Below, piece by piece: positions 18,289-27,307 of a DNA stretch of 64,000 bases (position 1 is its first letter; each line of letters opens with the position of its first letter). The stretch is from an uncultured Pelagibacteraceae bacterium (GTDB lineage Bacteria > Pseudomonadota > Alphaproteobacteria > Pelagibacterales > Pelagibacteraceae): assembly GCA_902558815.1 (NCBI GenBank), contig CACEFF010000001.1, positions 248,001-312,000 of the forward strand, in the 5' to 3' direction. A program made the translations under genes and the position numbers. The notes beneath the pieces are model-generated. The model had not been told where the DNA came from, did no database searches, and worked only from the letters and a program-made list of their open reading frames with translations.

Positions 18289-19273
18289 TTTTAAGCGATT
18301 GTTCTAAAATAAAATTGGTAGTTATGTTTAGCGCTGTTGATGGGTATTTTTTAATCAAAAGCTCTATATCATTTGTTTGAATAATTAAGTCTTTTATTTT
18401 GTCATAACTTAATGATTTTACTTGTTCTTTAACTATTTCTTTTTCTTTCCAAAAAATAGCTGGTTTATGATCTGATAGAACTTTTTCAATATTTTTTTTT
18501 AATTCTAATTCTTTCTGAATTTTTAAAAGCCTTTTTAATTTTGTTAAAAATATTCTTAGAATCATTATGCAATCTTCTATAGCAAAATTATTTTCGTTTA
18601 AAATATTTAATGTTTTTTTCTGATTTTTTGCTAATGAGTTATCAACTAATTCATAAACACTAAAATTTTCACTCAAGTTTGTTAATTTTAAAATATCATT
18701 CACACTAACTGTCTTCTTATTTTTTGAAAAATTTTCTATTTTATCTAGTTCATTATACAAGTTAATTCTATTTCCTCTTGCACGTTCAATAATTAGATTT
18801 ATGTTTTGCGGTGAGATTTTTATTTTTTTTTCTGTTAAAAATTTTTGGGCTATTAAAGATAATGTTTGATTATTATCTTCATAGAAAGGAATACATATTG
18901 TTTTAGAGTTTTTTTCAAAAAAATTCCTTAATTTTGATTTTTTTTCTAGAGCTTTTGAAATTAAAATAATTGATACATCCTTTAAATCTTTTTCAATTAT
19001 ACCTTCAATTACTTTTAGTAATTTATCCGTGGTTCTTGAAATTATTATTAATTTATCATTTTCAAAAAAAGAAATATTAAAAATTTTCTCCTCAAATTTT
19101 GGAATATCCTTAATTATTTCATCTTCATCATAGTTGAAAATATTCTTTGATTTTATAGGTTTTAAGTGGTTATTGATCGTATCATTTATTAAACCAGAAT
19201 TATTTCCGTGTAATAAAAAATAATTATCTTTATCTAAATTTTTTTTTTTAAGTTCAAAAAATTTTAAAATCAT
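18278..19273 (-). CDS. holA: HolA, DNA polymerase III delta subunit
   Basis: Delta is the wrench of the clamp loader that opens the beta ring. The 331-residue protein has the divergent N-terminal domain typical of HolA (YFLLHGNNSGLINDTIN, a relic P-loop) and the RGNRINLYNELDKIENF helix segment near residue 170. The C-terminal collar domain ends in LLIKKYPSTALNITTNFIL. Identification rests on this pattern and on the position next to lptE and leuS, the usual bacterial order (leuS-lptE-holA). Confidence 0.92.
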   Translation of the reverse strand: MILKFFELKKKNLDKDNYFLLHGNNSGLINDTINNHLKPIKSKNIFNYDEDEIIKDIPKFEEKIFNISFFENDKLIIISRTTDKLLKVIEGIIEKDLKDVSIILISKALEKKSKLRNFFEKNSKTICIPFYEDNNQTLSLIAQKFLTEKKIKISPQNINLIIERARGNRINLYNELDKIENFSKNKKTVSVNDILKLTNLSENFSVYELVDNSLAKNQKKTLNILNENNFAIEDCIMILRIFLTKLKRLLKIQKELELKKNIEKVLSDHKPAIFWKEKEIVKEQVKSLSYDKIKDLIIQTNDIELLIKKYPSTALNITTNFILEQSLKTNN

Positions 19274-19720
19274 TTAAAGATTTATGTAAATAATTAATTT
19301 TTCTATAATTTCATCAACAAGATTGTTTTCAATTTGCTTCTCGTGTTCGGCTAAATCGAATTTATTATCTTTGGTGTTATAAGAAAAATCAACAATAAAA
19401 GATTTTTGTTTAATGATTTTATCGCCATTTTTGAATATTATTAAAGCCTCCACAGTCTGATTATAGGAAGTAGCTTGTCCTTTATCATTCCTTGATGTTA
19501 CTTGTATGTTTTTTTTGCTATTTAATGCAAGTTCATCATAAGAGTAATTTGAATCTTTTTCTGCAAAATTTAAAATTGAAACAATTTTTCTGTTAATAGT
19601 TTTATTTCCTATCAAATTAATTTTGTTAAAAGTTAATTTTTCAGAATTTTTATTTGTATACAATGGCTGATAACCACAACTTGATAAAATTAAAATTGAC
19701 AAGATTAAAAATTTTTTCAT
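19274..19720 (-). CDS. lptE: LptE, LPS-assembly lipoprotein
   Basis: LptE plugs the LptD barrel that inserts lipopolysaccharide into the outer membrane. The 148-residue protein starts with a lipoprotein signal peptide whose lipobox is LSSC (Cys15), followed by the family's GYQPLY motif. The rest is a mixed sheet/helix domain with little sequence conservation. The call depends on the signal peptide, the GYQPLY motif and its place between leuS and holA. Confidence 0.9.
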   Translation of the reverse strand: MKKFLILSILILSSCGYQPLYTNKNSEKLTFNKINLIGNKTINRKIVSILNFAEKDSNYSYDELALNSKKNIQVTSRNDKGQATSYNQTVEALIIFKNGDKIIKQKSFIVDFSYNTKDNKFDLAEHEKQIENNLVDEIIEKLIIYINL

Positions 19721-19722
19721 AT

Positions 19723-22263
19723 TTATTTAAGAATGAAGTTTATTATTTTATCTTTTATATAAATTGTTTTTATTATAGTTTTGTCTTTAGTATATTTTTC
19801 AATAAGCTTCATCTGATTAATTTTTTCGATAATAATTTTTTCTGATAATCCACTTTCAGCCGAAATGATATTTCTTTTTTTTCCATTAATTTGAATTACA
19901 ATCTGTTTTTCATTTAATTCAAGGTATTTTTTTTCAACTGTAGGCCATTTGGGGATATTCTTATTTTTAATCATAGTTAAACATTCATTCGATAAATGAG
20001 GAATAACTGGCATCATTATAATTAGAATTTTTTCAAAATTATTTTTCAAATTTTCATAATTTTTTTTTGTATTTACTATTTTATTGTAAAAATTATATAT
20101 TTCATGAAAAACTGCAATTATGACATTGTAGCTAAACTTTTCCATTGCAGTGTTTATTCTGTCAATTGACTGATTAGTAAAAATATCTATATCTTTTGAA
20201 TAATCAGAAGAAGTGGTATTAGTTAAATCTATAACTTTATTAGCCAATGTCCAAAATTTTTGAATAAATTTATAAGAAGATGACATCCCATTTTCAGACC
20301 ATTGAATATCTTTCTCAGGAGGACTGTCAGATAAGATAAATAATCTGACAGAGTCAGAACCATAATTATTAATCATCATTTGAGGATCTATAGTATTTTT
20401 TTTAGATTTGGACATAGATTCTGAATTTCCAACAGTAACTGTATTATTTGGTTTATTCTTTTCATAAAAGTCTTTTCCATTTTTTGTAATTACTTCTTCA
20501 GGACTTAACCAATTATTGTTTTTATCTTTATAAGTTTGGTGACAAACCATTCCTTGGGTAAATAAGCCATCAAATGGTTCAGAAATGTTTAGTTCATCAT
20601 TATTTAAAGCTATAGCCCTAGTAAAAAAACGTGAATATAATAAATGTAAAATTGCATGTTCTACTCCACCAATATATTGGTCAACAGGCATCCAATAGTC
20701 CAGGTCGGATTTATTAAAACTTTTTGATTGGTCGTTTGCAGAACAAAACCTGAGGAAATACCAAGAAGAGTCGACAAAAGTATCTAAAGTATCTGTTTCT
20801 CTTATACATTTTTTTTGATCGATAAATATTGTTTTCCAATCACTTTGAGCATCTAGAGGATTGCCTTTAGTATTTAAATCTATATCCTGTGGTAGTAAAA
20901 CGGGTAAATCTTTTTCAGGCACCTTTATAATATTATTATCTTTATCGTAAGCAATTGGTATTGGACATCCCCAATAACGTTGTCGTGAAATACCCCAATC
21001 TTTGAGTCTAAAATTTATTTTTTTATTACCGATTTTTTTATTTTCTAAAATTTTAATTGTTTCAGAAATTGATTCATCTGGAACTGAAAAACCGTTTAAA
21101 AACTCAGAATTAATTAAGCTTCCAGGTCCATTATAAGCTTCATCTTTAACTTGAAAGTTATCTCCTTGATCTTTTGGCTTCACAACAGTTTTAATTTCAA
21201 GATTATATTTTTTAGCAAAATCAAAGTCTCTTTGATCATGTGCAGGACATCCAAAAACCGCACCAAATCCATAATCCATTAAAACAAAATTAGCAAAGTA
21301 GACTGGAACTTTTTTTTTGGGATTTAGAGGGTTAATTGCGAATAGTTCGGTTTTAAAACCGATTTTCTCAGCCTGGGCAATGGACTCTTCTGTAGTACCA
21401 GTTTTTGAACATTCTTCCTTAAAAGTAATAAATTTTTTGTCATTTTCGTAAAATTTTGACAAGGGATGATCAACTGAAACAGCTAAAAATGAAAAACCAA
21501 AAAGTGTATCTGGCCTTGTTGTATAGCATTTGATTGATTTTATTTTATCAGATCCCTCTATTGAAAAATTTATTTCACATCCATACGATTTTCCAATCCA
21601 ATTTTTTTGCATTGATTTTACTTTATCAGGCCAATTTTCTAATTGATTTAAACTATCTAATAATTCAGTTGAAAAATTTGAAATTTTAAAAAACCATTGA
21701 TTTAATTTTTTCCTTTGAACAATAGCTCCAGATCTCCATCCTTTGCCATCAATAACTTGCTCATTGGCTAATACGGTTTTGTCGATTGGATCCCAATTGA
21801 CATAACTTTCTTTACGATAAACTAATCCTTTATCAAATAAATCCAAAAAAATTTTTTGCTGATGTTTATAATATTCAGGTGAACAAGTAGAAATTTCTCT
21901 ATCCCAATCAATTGAAAGTCCTAATTTTTTTAACTGAAATTTCATAGTTTTTATGTTTTCTTCTGTCCAATTCTTTGGATTTAAATTATTTTCCCTAGCT
22001 GCATTTTCAGCTGGCATACCGAAAGAATCCCAACCCATTGGATGTAAAACATTAAAACCTTGGAGCAATTTGTAACGAGCTAGAACATCACCTATAGTAT
22101 AATTTCTCACATGCCCCATATGAATTTTTCCTGATGGGTAGGGAAACATTTCTAAGCAATAAAATTTTTTTTTCGATTTATCAATACTAGTTTTAAAGGA
22201 TTTATTTTCTTCCCAAAATTTTTGCCATTTATCTTCAATTAACTTGAAATTATATCTATCCAT
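19723..22263 (-). CDS. leuS: LeuS, leucyl-tRNA synthetase
   Basis: A class I synthetase that charges tRNA-Leu. The 846-residue protein has the HIGH-type motif HMGHVRNY near residue 48 and the CP1 editing domain, including TTRPDTLFG near residue 242 and GCPAHDQRD near 335. The KMSKS-type motif appears as SMSKSKKN near residue 616, and an anticodon-binding domain and C-terminal RNA-binding tail follow. It starts 20 bp after the DUF3576 gene's stop and leads into lptE and holA. Nothing is missing. Confidence 0.98.
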   Translation of the reverse strand: MDRYNFKLIEDKWQKFWEENKSFKTSIDKSKKKFYCLEMFPYPSGKIHMGHVRNYTIGDVLARYKLLQGFNVLHPMGWDSFGMPAENAARENNLNPKNWTEENIKTMKFQLKKLGLSIDWDREISTCSPEYYKHQQKIFLDLFDKGLVYRKESYVNWDPIDKTVLANEQVIDGKGWRSGAIVQRKKLNQWFFKISNFSTELLDSLNQLENWPDKVKSMQKNWIGKSYGCEINFSIEGSDKIKSIKCYTTRPDTLFGFSFLAVSVDHPLSKFYENDKKFITFKEECSKTGTTEESIAQAEKIGFKTELFAINPLNPKKKVPVYFANFVLMDYGFGAVFGCPAHDQRDFDFAKKYNLEIKTVVKPKDQGDNFQVKDEAYNGPGSLINSEFLNGFSVPDESISETIKILENKKIGNKKINFRLKDWGISRQRYWGCPIPIAYDKDNNIIKVPEKDLPVLLPQDIDLNTKGNPLDAQSDWKTIFIDQKKCIRETDTLDTFVDSSWYFLRFCSANDQSKSFNKSDLDYWMPVDQYIGGVEHAILHLLYSRFFTRAIALNNDELNISEPFDGLFTQGMVCHQTYKDKNNNWLSPEEVITKNGKDFYEKNKPNNTVTVGNSESMSKSKKNTIDPQMMINNYGSDSVRLFILSDSPPEKDIQWSENGMSSSYKFIQKFWTLANKVIDLTNTTSSDYSKDIDIFTNQSIDRINTAMEKFSYNVIIAVFHEIYNFYNKIVNTKKNYENLKNNFEKILIIMMPVIPHLSNECLTMIKNKNIPKWPTVEKKYLELNEKQIVIQINGKKRNIISAESGLSEKIIIEKINQMKLIEKYTKDKTIIKTIYIKDKIINFILK

Positions 22264-22283
22264 TTTAATTAATTAATGTGATA

Positions 22284-22913
22284 TTATTTTTTTCTCTTTT
22301 TGCCAGTGTTAAAGGCTGGCTGAACTTTATATTCTCCTAGTTCCTCAGCTATTTTCTTTGTATCCTCTTTTTTATAAAGGGCAGCCCTTTTGAGTATTTC
22401 AAGTGCAAGATCCTCACTTAATGAACTTTGAATTTTAGAAATTTTGCAAATATTATTTTTAGAGCAATCTTTTTGGTGCAAAGAAATATTCAATCCATCG
22501 GGTCTAATCTCATTTGATAAAAATTTAATTGTAATCTTATAAAATTCATTACTATTAACATCATCTGTAGAAATCCAGTCGGTAATAATTATACCTCCTG
22601 AATAATTAGCGTTCAATAGTGGAGCAAAATCTAAAATATCTAAACTTGCCCTCCATAAGGGATTAGAACTTGCAAACTGAAAATCACCACCCTTTTTACC
22701 AACATTAGCAAGTCTAAGACCTCTTCCTTCTTCAATGTTTTTTTTAACTCTTTCATTAGGATTTGGAGAGACTTCTCTTGCATCAGTCATTTTAAAAAAA
22801 CCACCACAACCTTGAGTTAAAAGCAGAGTGGAGACAAGAAAAATAATATAAAAGTTTTTAAAATTTACTAATTTTATTAAATTGTACATATAATTGCGTG
22901 AATTTATTACCAT
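22284..22913 (-). CDS. DUF3576 family lipoprotein
   Basis: A 209-residue predicted lipoprotein of unknown function found next to leuS in many alphaproteobacteria. The signal segment (about residues 19-35) ends at LLLTQGC, followed by a glycine-rich stretch. The conserved domain includes NPLWRASLDILDFAPLLNANYSGGIIITDW, typical of DUF3576. A second ATG at residue 9 (22889) would give a more usual signal-peptide length and may be the true start. The tail is basic. It is divergent from the porin gene. Confidence 0.85.
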   Translation of the reverse strand: MVINSRNYMYNLIKLVNFKNFYIIFLVSTLLLTQGCGGFFKMTDAREVSPNPNERVKKNIEEGRGLRLANVGKKGGDFQFASSNPLWRASLDILDFAPLLNANYSGGIIITDWISTDDVNSNEFYKITIKFLSNEIRPDGLNISLHQKDCSKNNICKISKIQSSLSEDLALEILKRAALYKKEDTKKIAEELGEYKVQPAFNTGKKRKK

Positions 22914-22969
22914 ATGTTTAAATTAATGACAGAAAATCAACTATATTAAAGTGTTGTAAATATATCACG

Positions 22970-22997
22970 TTAATAAAAATTGTTTAGTTTTTATTAA
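22970..22997. repeat. Inverted repeat upstream of the porin gene
   Basis: TTAATAAAAA (22970-22979) and TTTTTATTAA (22988-22997) are perfect 10-bp inverted repeats around 8 bp. It lies about 77 bp before the porin start in the 160-bp gap shared with the divergent DUF3576 gene. It may be an operator for the strongly expressed porin; AT-rich inverted repeats can also arise by chance. No clear -35/-10 pair was found in this gap. Confidence 0.4.
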
Positions 22998-23073
22998 TAA
23001 ATAAGCCATTTTATCTTTTACTTAGGTTAAAAACACCCTGTTTATATATATAAATAATAATTAAGGAGTAAAT

Positions 23074-24048
23074 ATGAACAATTTGAAAAAAATAGGTCTT
23101 ACAGCATTAGCTGGCTCAATGGTAGCTGTCAGTGCTCAAGCCCTAGAGATGTCAGTTAGCGGTACAGCTAAAATGACATACGTAAGCGAAGGTGGATCAG
23201 TTAATAACGGTGACGTTACTGGTAACCCTTATGGTTTTGATCAGACTGTTGCTTTCAATGGTTCTGGTGATAGCCCATTAGGGACTGTTAGCTTGATGCA
23301 TGTGCATTCAGGTTCAGCAGTTTCATCATCACTTTTAACTATCGACATGGGTGACTCAGGTAAACTTACACTTGATAACGGTGTTGGAGCTAATGGTGCT
23401 GGTACACTTAAAGATAAATTACCAAGAGCATCTGGAGCTGAACAAGCTTGGGATGACACTGATGGTGACGCATACTACCTAGACACTTCTTCTGCAGGTG
23501 CTTGGGGTTACAGCAATACATTTGGTGGAATCAGCTTAACAGTTGGTTATGCTAAAGGTGGTGGAGGTTTCACAGGTGATGACACTAACACTGATGCTGG
23601 AGATGATGCTGACAAATCATTTGGTGTTCAGTATGGTTTGATGGACGGTATGAACGTATTTTACGGTTATGCTGAGACTGATAACGCTACAGCCGTTGGA
23701 AACAATGTTGAGCAAACTGGTGGTATAACATATGCTGCTGGTCCAGTAACATTAGGTTACCAAATGACTGACATCGACAAAGAAACTGTTGGTGGTGATA
23801 ATGACTCAAAAATGTATGGTATCGCTATTAACATGAACGACAACGCGTCTGTTTCTTACAACAGAAGAGATGTTTCATTAGGTGACTCTAACATGACAAC
23901 TAGTGATCATGAAGATACAGGTATCGCGGCTTCTTACACAATGGGTAACATGACATTATCTGCTTTCAATAACAAAGCAAATAACGTTGGTGGAACTGCT
24001 GATAAAGAAGACGAAGTTACGCAAGTAACGATATCTTTTGCGTTCTAA
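23074..24048 (+). CDS. Outer-membrane porin
   Basis: A 324-residue trimeric-type porin with a Sec signal peptide (LTALAGSMVAVSAQA, cleavage probably before LEMSVSG). The barrel shows alternating strands rich in glycine and aspartate and ends in a C-terminal phenylalanine (QVTISFAF), the BamA recognition signature. Asp/Glu-rich loops suggest passage of cations or polar solutes, but substrate choice cannot be read from sequence. A strong ribosome site (AAGGAG, 23063-23068, 5 nt spacing), a strong terminator, and C-ending Asn/Asp/Tyr codons unlike the neighbours indicate very high expression. Confidence 0.9.
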   Translation: MNNLKKIGLTALAGSMVAVSAQALEMSVSGTAKMTYVSEGGSVNNGDVTGNPYGFDQTVAFNGSGDSPLGTVSLMHVHSGSAVSSSLLTIDMGDSGKLTLDNGVGANGAGTLKDKLPRASGAEQAWDDTDGDAYYLDTSSAGAWGYSNTFGGISLTVGYAKGGGGFTGDDTNTDAGDDADKSFGVQYGLMDGMNVFYGYAETDNATAVGNNVEQTGGITYAAGPVTLGYQMTDIDKETVGGDNDSKMYGIAINMNDNASVSYNRRDVSLGDSNMTTSDHEDTGIAASYTMGNMTLSAFNNKANNVGGTADKEDEVTQVTISFAF

Positions 24049-24071
24049 TTTGTAGTTAGATTAAAAAGTTT

Positions 24072-24106
24072 AAAACCCCCGAAAGCAATTTCGGGGGTTT
24101 TTTTTT
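24072..24106. terminator. Bidirectional Rho-independent terminator after the porin
   Basis: A perfect 13-bp stem (24072-24084 with 24089-24101) carries a C5/G5 core and closes on a GCAA tetraloop of the GNRA type. It is followed by T residues to 24106. It ends porin transcription on the plus strand. The A residues of the left arm give a shorter U-tract for the converging sulfotransferase gene, whose stop codon (24105-24107) touches the stem's T-run. Confidence 0.95.
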
Positions 24107-25637
24107 ATAGTTCAAAAAATTTTCTATAAACTTCGAACTTATTCAAAGATGTTTTATAAATAGGTTTATTGGCTTGATTTGCACTAGCAGTATCAATAGC
24201 AGATTTGTTTTTACTATGATAATTGAGACAATCTTTTTCCCAATTCAGATCACAATATTCAAGAATATTTTTAGTAACTTTTTCAGTATTAGTAACTAAT
24301 TGTTCATAATCTACTTCCATCAAAAAATTAGGAAATATTTCTTTCCAGAAATTAATGTATTCAATGAATATTTTATAATATTCCTTTATTTCTTTTTTAT
24401 CAAAAGTCCACTTTAGCTGTGGTCCTAATAATTCATTTTTATATATTGAAAAGAAGTTATTCTCAAAATTCCTTTTTAAAACCAAAACTTTACTTCCAGG
24501 AAAAAATATTTTTATAAATCCAATCAATTGAAAATTTAAAAGAGATTTATCTGTTAAAAATTCGTTATTTAAATCATATTTCTGCATTAACTTTTCGTAA
24601 TCATTGTAAATAAAATTCTTTTTCTTATCTAATAGTGTATCAAAACTGAATTTATTCAAATCCAACATAGCAAAAATTTTACCTAGAAATTCAGTTTCAC
24701 CCAATGACTCAACTTTAGTATGAGCAGAAATTATTTGTTCCAAAAGAGTTGTTCCTGATCTTGGCATTCCACATATAAAAATAATTTTTTTATTAACGCT
24801 CTCAAATTTAAATTTTTTATTCTTAAGGTCTTCAAAAATTTTTTTGATTAAAACAATTTTGTTCTTTTCATTATCAAAATCATAATTAATTGTAGATCTT
24901 CTAAGTTCATTTCCTTTGATATAATGTTTTAATGATAATTCGTATTCTTCTTTATCTTCGTAAGCTTTTCCTAAAGAAAAATACAAAGGAATTTTTTGTT
25001 CACTAGTTAAATTTAACTCCTTTAGCTTTTTATTCATACTAGATAAATGTTGATTAGCATCTTGATCCTTGTAATTTTTTATTTCACTAATAATTTTGTC
25101 CACATTTGTAAAGCTTTCATCAATTTCATCTATTTTTTTTGCAGTTTTTATTACCGCATCATAATTTCTTACGCTTCTGTAACAGAGAGCAAGATTATAT
25201 AAAACAGTAATATTATTAGGATCTATTTTGAGTGCTTTAGTAAATAAACTAATTGCATCGTCAAATTTCTTAAGATTTTTTTTTAAATTAGCTAAGTTGT
25301 TTATAGCATTTATATATTCTGGATTTGCATCTATTAACTCACTCAAGACTTTTTCTGCTTCATCAAATTTATCTAAGGATTTTAGAACATTTGCATAATT
25401 ATTTTTAAATGAGGTAACTCTAGGGTTTTGTTTAATAGTTTTTTGATATAAATTTTTAGCATCATCTAATTTCCCTAAGTTTAAATAACTCATTCCAACT
25501 ATGTTCAATAAAAATTCATTATTTGGTATTTGATGTAAAAGTTTTTTGGATTTTGAAATTGCATGGATAAAATCTCCTGCTTGAAAAATATTAGAGATTT
25601 TTTTAATTTGATCAATTATATCTTTATTATTTTTCAT
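24105..25637 (-). CDS. TPR-repeat sulfotransferase family protein
   Basis: A 510-residue protein with two parts. Residues about 1-260 are tetratricopeptide repeats (for example LDDAKNLYQKTIKQNPRV, FDEAEKVLSELIDANPEY). Residues about 280-510 are a sulfotransferase domain with the PAPS phosphate-binding loop GMPRSGTTLLEQI near residue 290. The 3'-phosphate-binding region is probably around KVLVLKRNFENNFFSIYKN. The acceptor is unknown; related proteins act on glycans, lipids or peptides. It overlaps the thiE-like gene by 11 bp. Its expression may be modest, since no ribosome site stands out. Confidence 0.88.
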   Translation of the reverse strand: MKNNKDIIDQIKKISNIFQAGDFIHAISKSKKLLHQIPNNEFLLNIVGMSYLNLGKLDDAKNLYQKTIKQNPRVTSFKNNYANVLKSLDKFDEAEKVLSELIDANPEYINAINNLANLKKNLKKFDDAISLFTKALKIDPNNITVLYNLALCYRSVRNYDAVIKTAKKIDEIDESFTNVDKIISEIKNYKDQDANQHLSSMNKKLKELNLTSEQKIPLYFSLGKAYEDKEEYELSLKHYIKGNELRRSTINYDFDNEKNKIVLIKKIFEDLKNKKFKFESVNKKIIFICGMPRSGTTLLEQIISAHTKVESLGETEFLGKIFAMLDLNKFSFDTLLDKKKNFIYNDYEKLMQKYDLNNEFLTDKSLLNFQLIGFIKIFFPGSKVLVLKRNFENNFFSIYKNELLGPQLKWTFDKKEIKEYYKIFIEYINFWKEIFPNFLMEVDYEQLVTNTEKVTKNILEYCDLNWEKDCLNYHSKNKSAIDTASANQANKPIYKTSLNKFEVYRKFFEL

Positions 25638-26169
25638 AAATTTTATTTATATACGAAATTGATGCAAATTGATTAATTTTAATAAGGCTTAATTTCTTTA
25701 CGTTATTTTTGTCTATACCACCTAAAGCTACAACTTTAATTTTAGTAAGTTTCATTAAATTTACAAATTTATACAATCCTAAAGACTCTTTATTCAACTT
25801 ATAGAATATTGGACTTAAAAATAGTGTGCTAACACCCTGTTTTTCTTTTATTCTTATTTCGTTGAGATTATGTGCAGATCCTAATATTAAAAAATCTTTC
25901 TTAAAGATATCTTTTCTAAATATTTCTTTGTTGAATGAAGGAATATAAACACCATCAAATTTCAACTTAATTGCAATTTTTAAATTGTTTGCGAGACAAA
26001 TTTTAAAACTATTTTTTTTACAAAAATCTCTCAGTTTTTTCAGATAATTGATATTAATTTTTTCATCGTAATTTCTATAAATTAAATTAATATTTTTATC
26101 TAATTTTAATATATGATCTTTATTAAAATCATTAATAAAATAAAATTTTTTAAAATTTGAAATATGCAT
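25627..26169 (-). CDS. Thiamine-phosphate synthase-like protein (ThiE/TenI superfamily)
   Basis: A 180-residue TIM-barrel protein of the ThiE/TenI superfamily. The ThiE pattern is present but weak: DGVYIPSF corresponds to the family's DGVHLGQ segment, LILGSAHNLNEI to G-x-S-x-H, TLFLSPIFY to the phosphate-loop strand, and VVALGGID to the A-x-G-G-I motif. The typical ThiE Mg-binding residues are not obvious, so it may be a TenI-like or repurposed protein. SAR11 is known to depend on external thiamine precursors. Its ATG shares the ATGCAT palindrome with the divergent yggS start. Confidence 0.7.
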   Translation of the reverse strand: MHISNFKKFYFINDFNKDHILKLDKNINLIYRNYDEKININYLKKLRDFCKKNSFKICLANNLKIAIKLKFDGVYIPSFNKEIFRKDIFKKDFLILGSAHNLNEIRIKEKQGVSTLFLSPIFYKLNKESLGLYKFVNLMKLTKIKVVALGGIDKNNVKKLSLIKINQFASISYINKIYEK

Positions 26170-26808
26170 GAATCTTTAAACAATTTAATATCAATAAAAA
26201 AAGAAATAAATAATAAAAACTCAAATACACAAATAATTGCAGTTTCAAAAACCTTTCCTGCTTCTCAAATAGCTCCTTTAATTGATTATGGGCATATTCA
26301 TTATGGGGAAAATAAAGTACAAGAATCGCTAGAAAAATGGACTGAACTTAAAAAGCGAAATGACCAAATTAAACTTCATATGATCGGTAAACTTCAAACA
26401 AATAAGGTTAAGTTTGCAGTTGATATATTTGATTATATTCATTCTGTTGATAATCTTAAGTTAGCTAAAAAAATTTCAGATGAAACAAAAAAGAGAGATA
26501 AAATAATTAAAGTTTTCATTCAAGTGAATATTGGTAATGAGTTTCAAAAAAGTGGTGTTCAGATAGATAATTTAAATTCTTTTTTTGAAGAATGTAAACA
26601 GTTTGAAAATTTGGATATAAGAGGCCTTATGTGTTTGCCACCAATTAATGAAAATAGTGATGTCTATTTTCAAAAAATGAACACACTATCAAAGCAATTA
26701 AATTTACCTGAATTAAGTATGGGTATGTCCCAAGACTATCTAAGTGCTGCGTCTAATAATGCATCATTTGTCAGAATAGGAACAAAGATATTCGGAAAAA
26801 GAAACTAA
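26164..26808 (+). CDS. yggS: YggS/PROSC family PLP-homeostasis protein
   Basis: A 214-residue, PLP-binding, single-domain alanine-racemase-fold protein that buffers pyridoxal phosphate; no enzymatic activity is established for the family. It shows IIAVSKTFPAS with the PLP-binding Lys, HYGENKVQESLEKW, HMIGKLQTNKVK, and the C-terminal LSMGMSQDYLSAASNNASFVRIGTKIFG that binds the phosphate. The start lies inside the first codons of the divergent thiE-like gene. The 3' end overlaps the converging L,D-transpeptidase gene by 4 bp. Confidence 0.95.
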   Translation: MHESLNNLISIKKEINNKNSNTQIIAVSKTFPASQIAPLIDYGHIHYGENKVQESLEKWTELKKRNDQIKLHMIGKLQTNKVKFAVDIFDYIHSVDNLKLAKKISDETKKRDKIIKVFIQVNIGNEFQKSGVQIDNLNSFFEECKQFENLDIRGLMCLPPINENSDVYFQKMNTLSKQLNLPELSMGMSQDYLSAASNNASFVRIGTKIFGKRN

Positions 26809-27296
26809 ATTATTTTTATTTTTGTCTCTCTTGAAATCAATTTAATTAAAATTAAAAAATCTGACTCTTTTAGAGCTATGCAACCTTGTGTAGGTTTAAA
26901 ATTTTTTGTAAGGTGTAGAAAAATTGCACTACCTAGATTAGGTTTTGTTTTTATCGTATTATAATTTATTGGTATTAGTAAATCGTATTTATAATCTTTT
27001 CTATACAACTTTTCATGATGAAATGTTTTTTTTATCTTTACTAATTTATTGTACTTATGGTGCAAAGGATCATCACACCAACCCATATTTTTAAGTATAG
27101 GATTTTTTTTTAGTTTTGTTTCTATGTGCTTATATTTGTCTTTTCTAAAAAATAGAGGACCCAAAGTAAATAAACCTTTAGGAGTTTTTTTATCACCCTC
27201 AATTTTATTTTGGGTAAGACCATTTTTTCCAATACAACACTTAAATTTAAATTTATCAAAAGTAAGAGTGTCTTTATTTTCTAAAATAATTATCAT
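26805..27296 (-). CDS. L,D-transpeptidase (YkuD) catalytic-domain protein
   Basis: A 163-residue YkuD-fold protein. The catalytic motif is visible as HLTKNFKPTQGCIAL near residue 128, with the nucleophilic Cys and preceding His. An earlier GDKKTPKGLF segment is the usual YkuD G-D-x-x-T-P-x-G motif. These enzymes crosslink peptidoglycan 3-3 or attach proteins to it in the periplasm. No N-terminal signal peptide is present on this reading, which is odd for a periplasmic enzyme. It is divergent from the winged-helix gene, with only 11 bp between the starts. Confidence 0.85.
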   Translation of the reverse strand: MIIILENKDTLTFDKFKFKCCIGKNGLTQNKIEGDKKTPKGLFTLGPLFFRKDKYKHIETKLKKNPILKNMGWCDDPLHHKYNKLVKIKKTFHHEKLYRKDYKYDLLIPINYNTIKTKPNLGSAIFLHLTKNFKPTQGCIALKESDFLILIKLISRETKIKII

Positions 27297-27307
27297 ATTC
27301 TCTTAAA

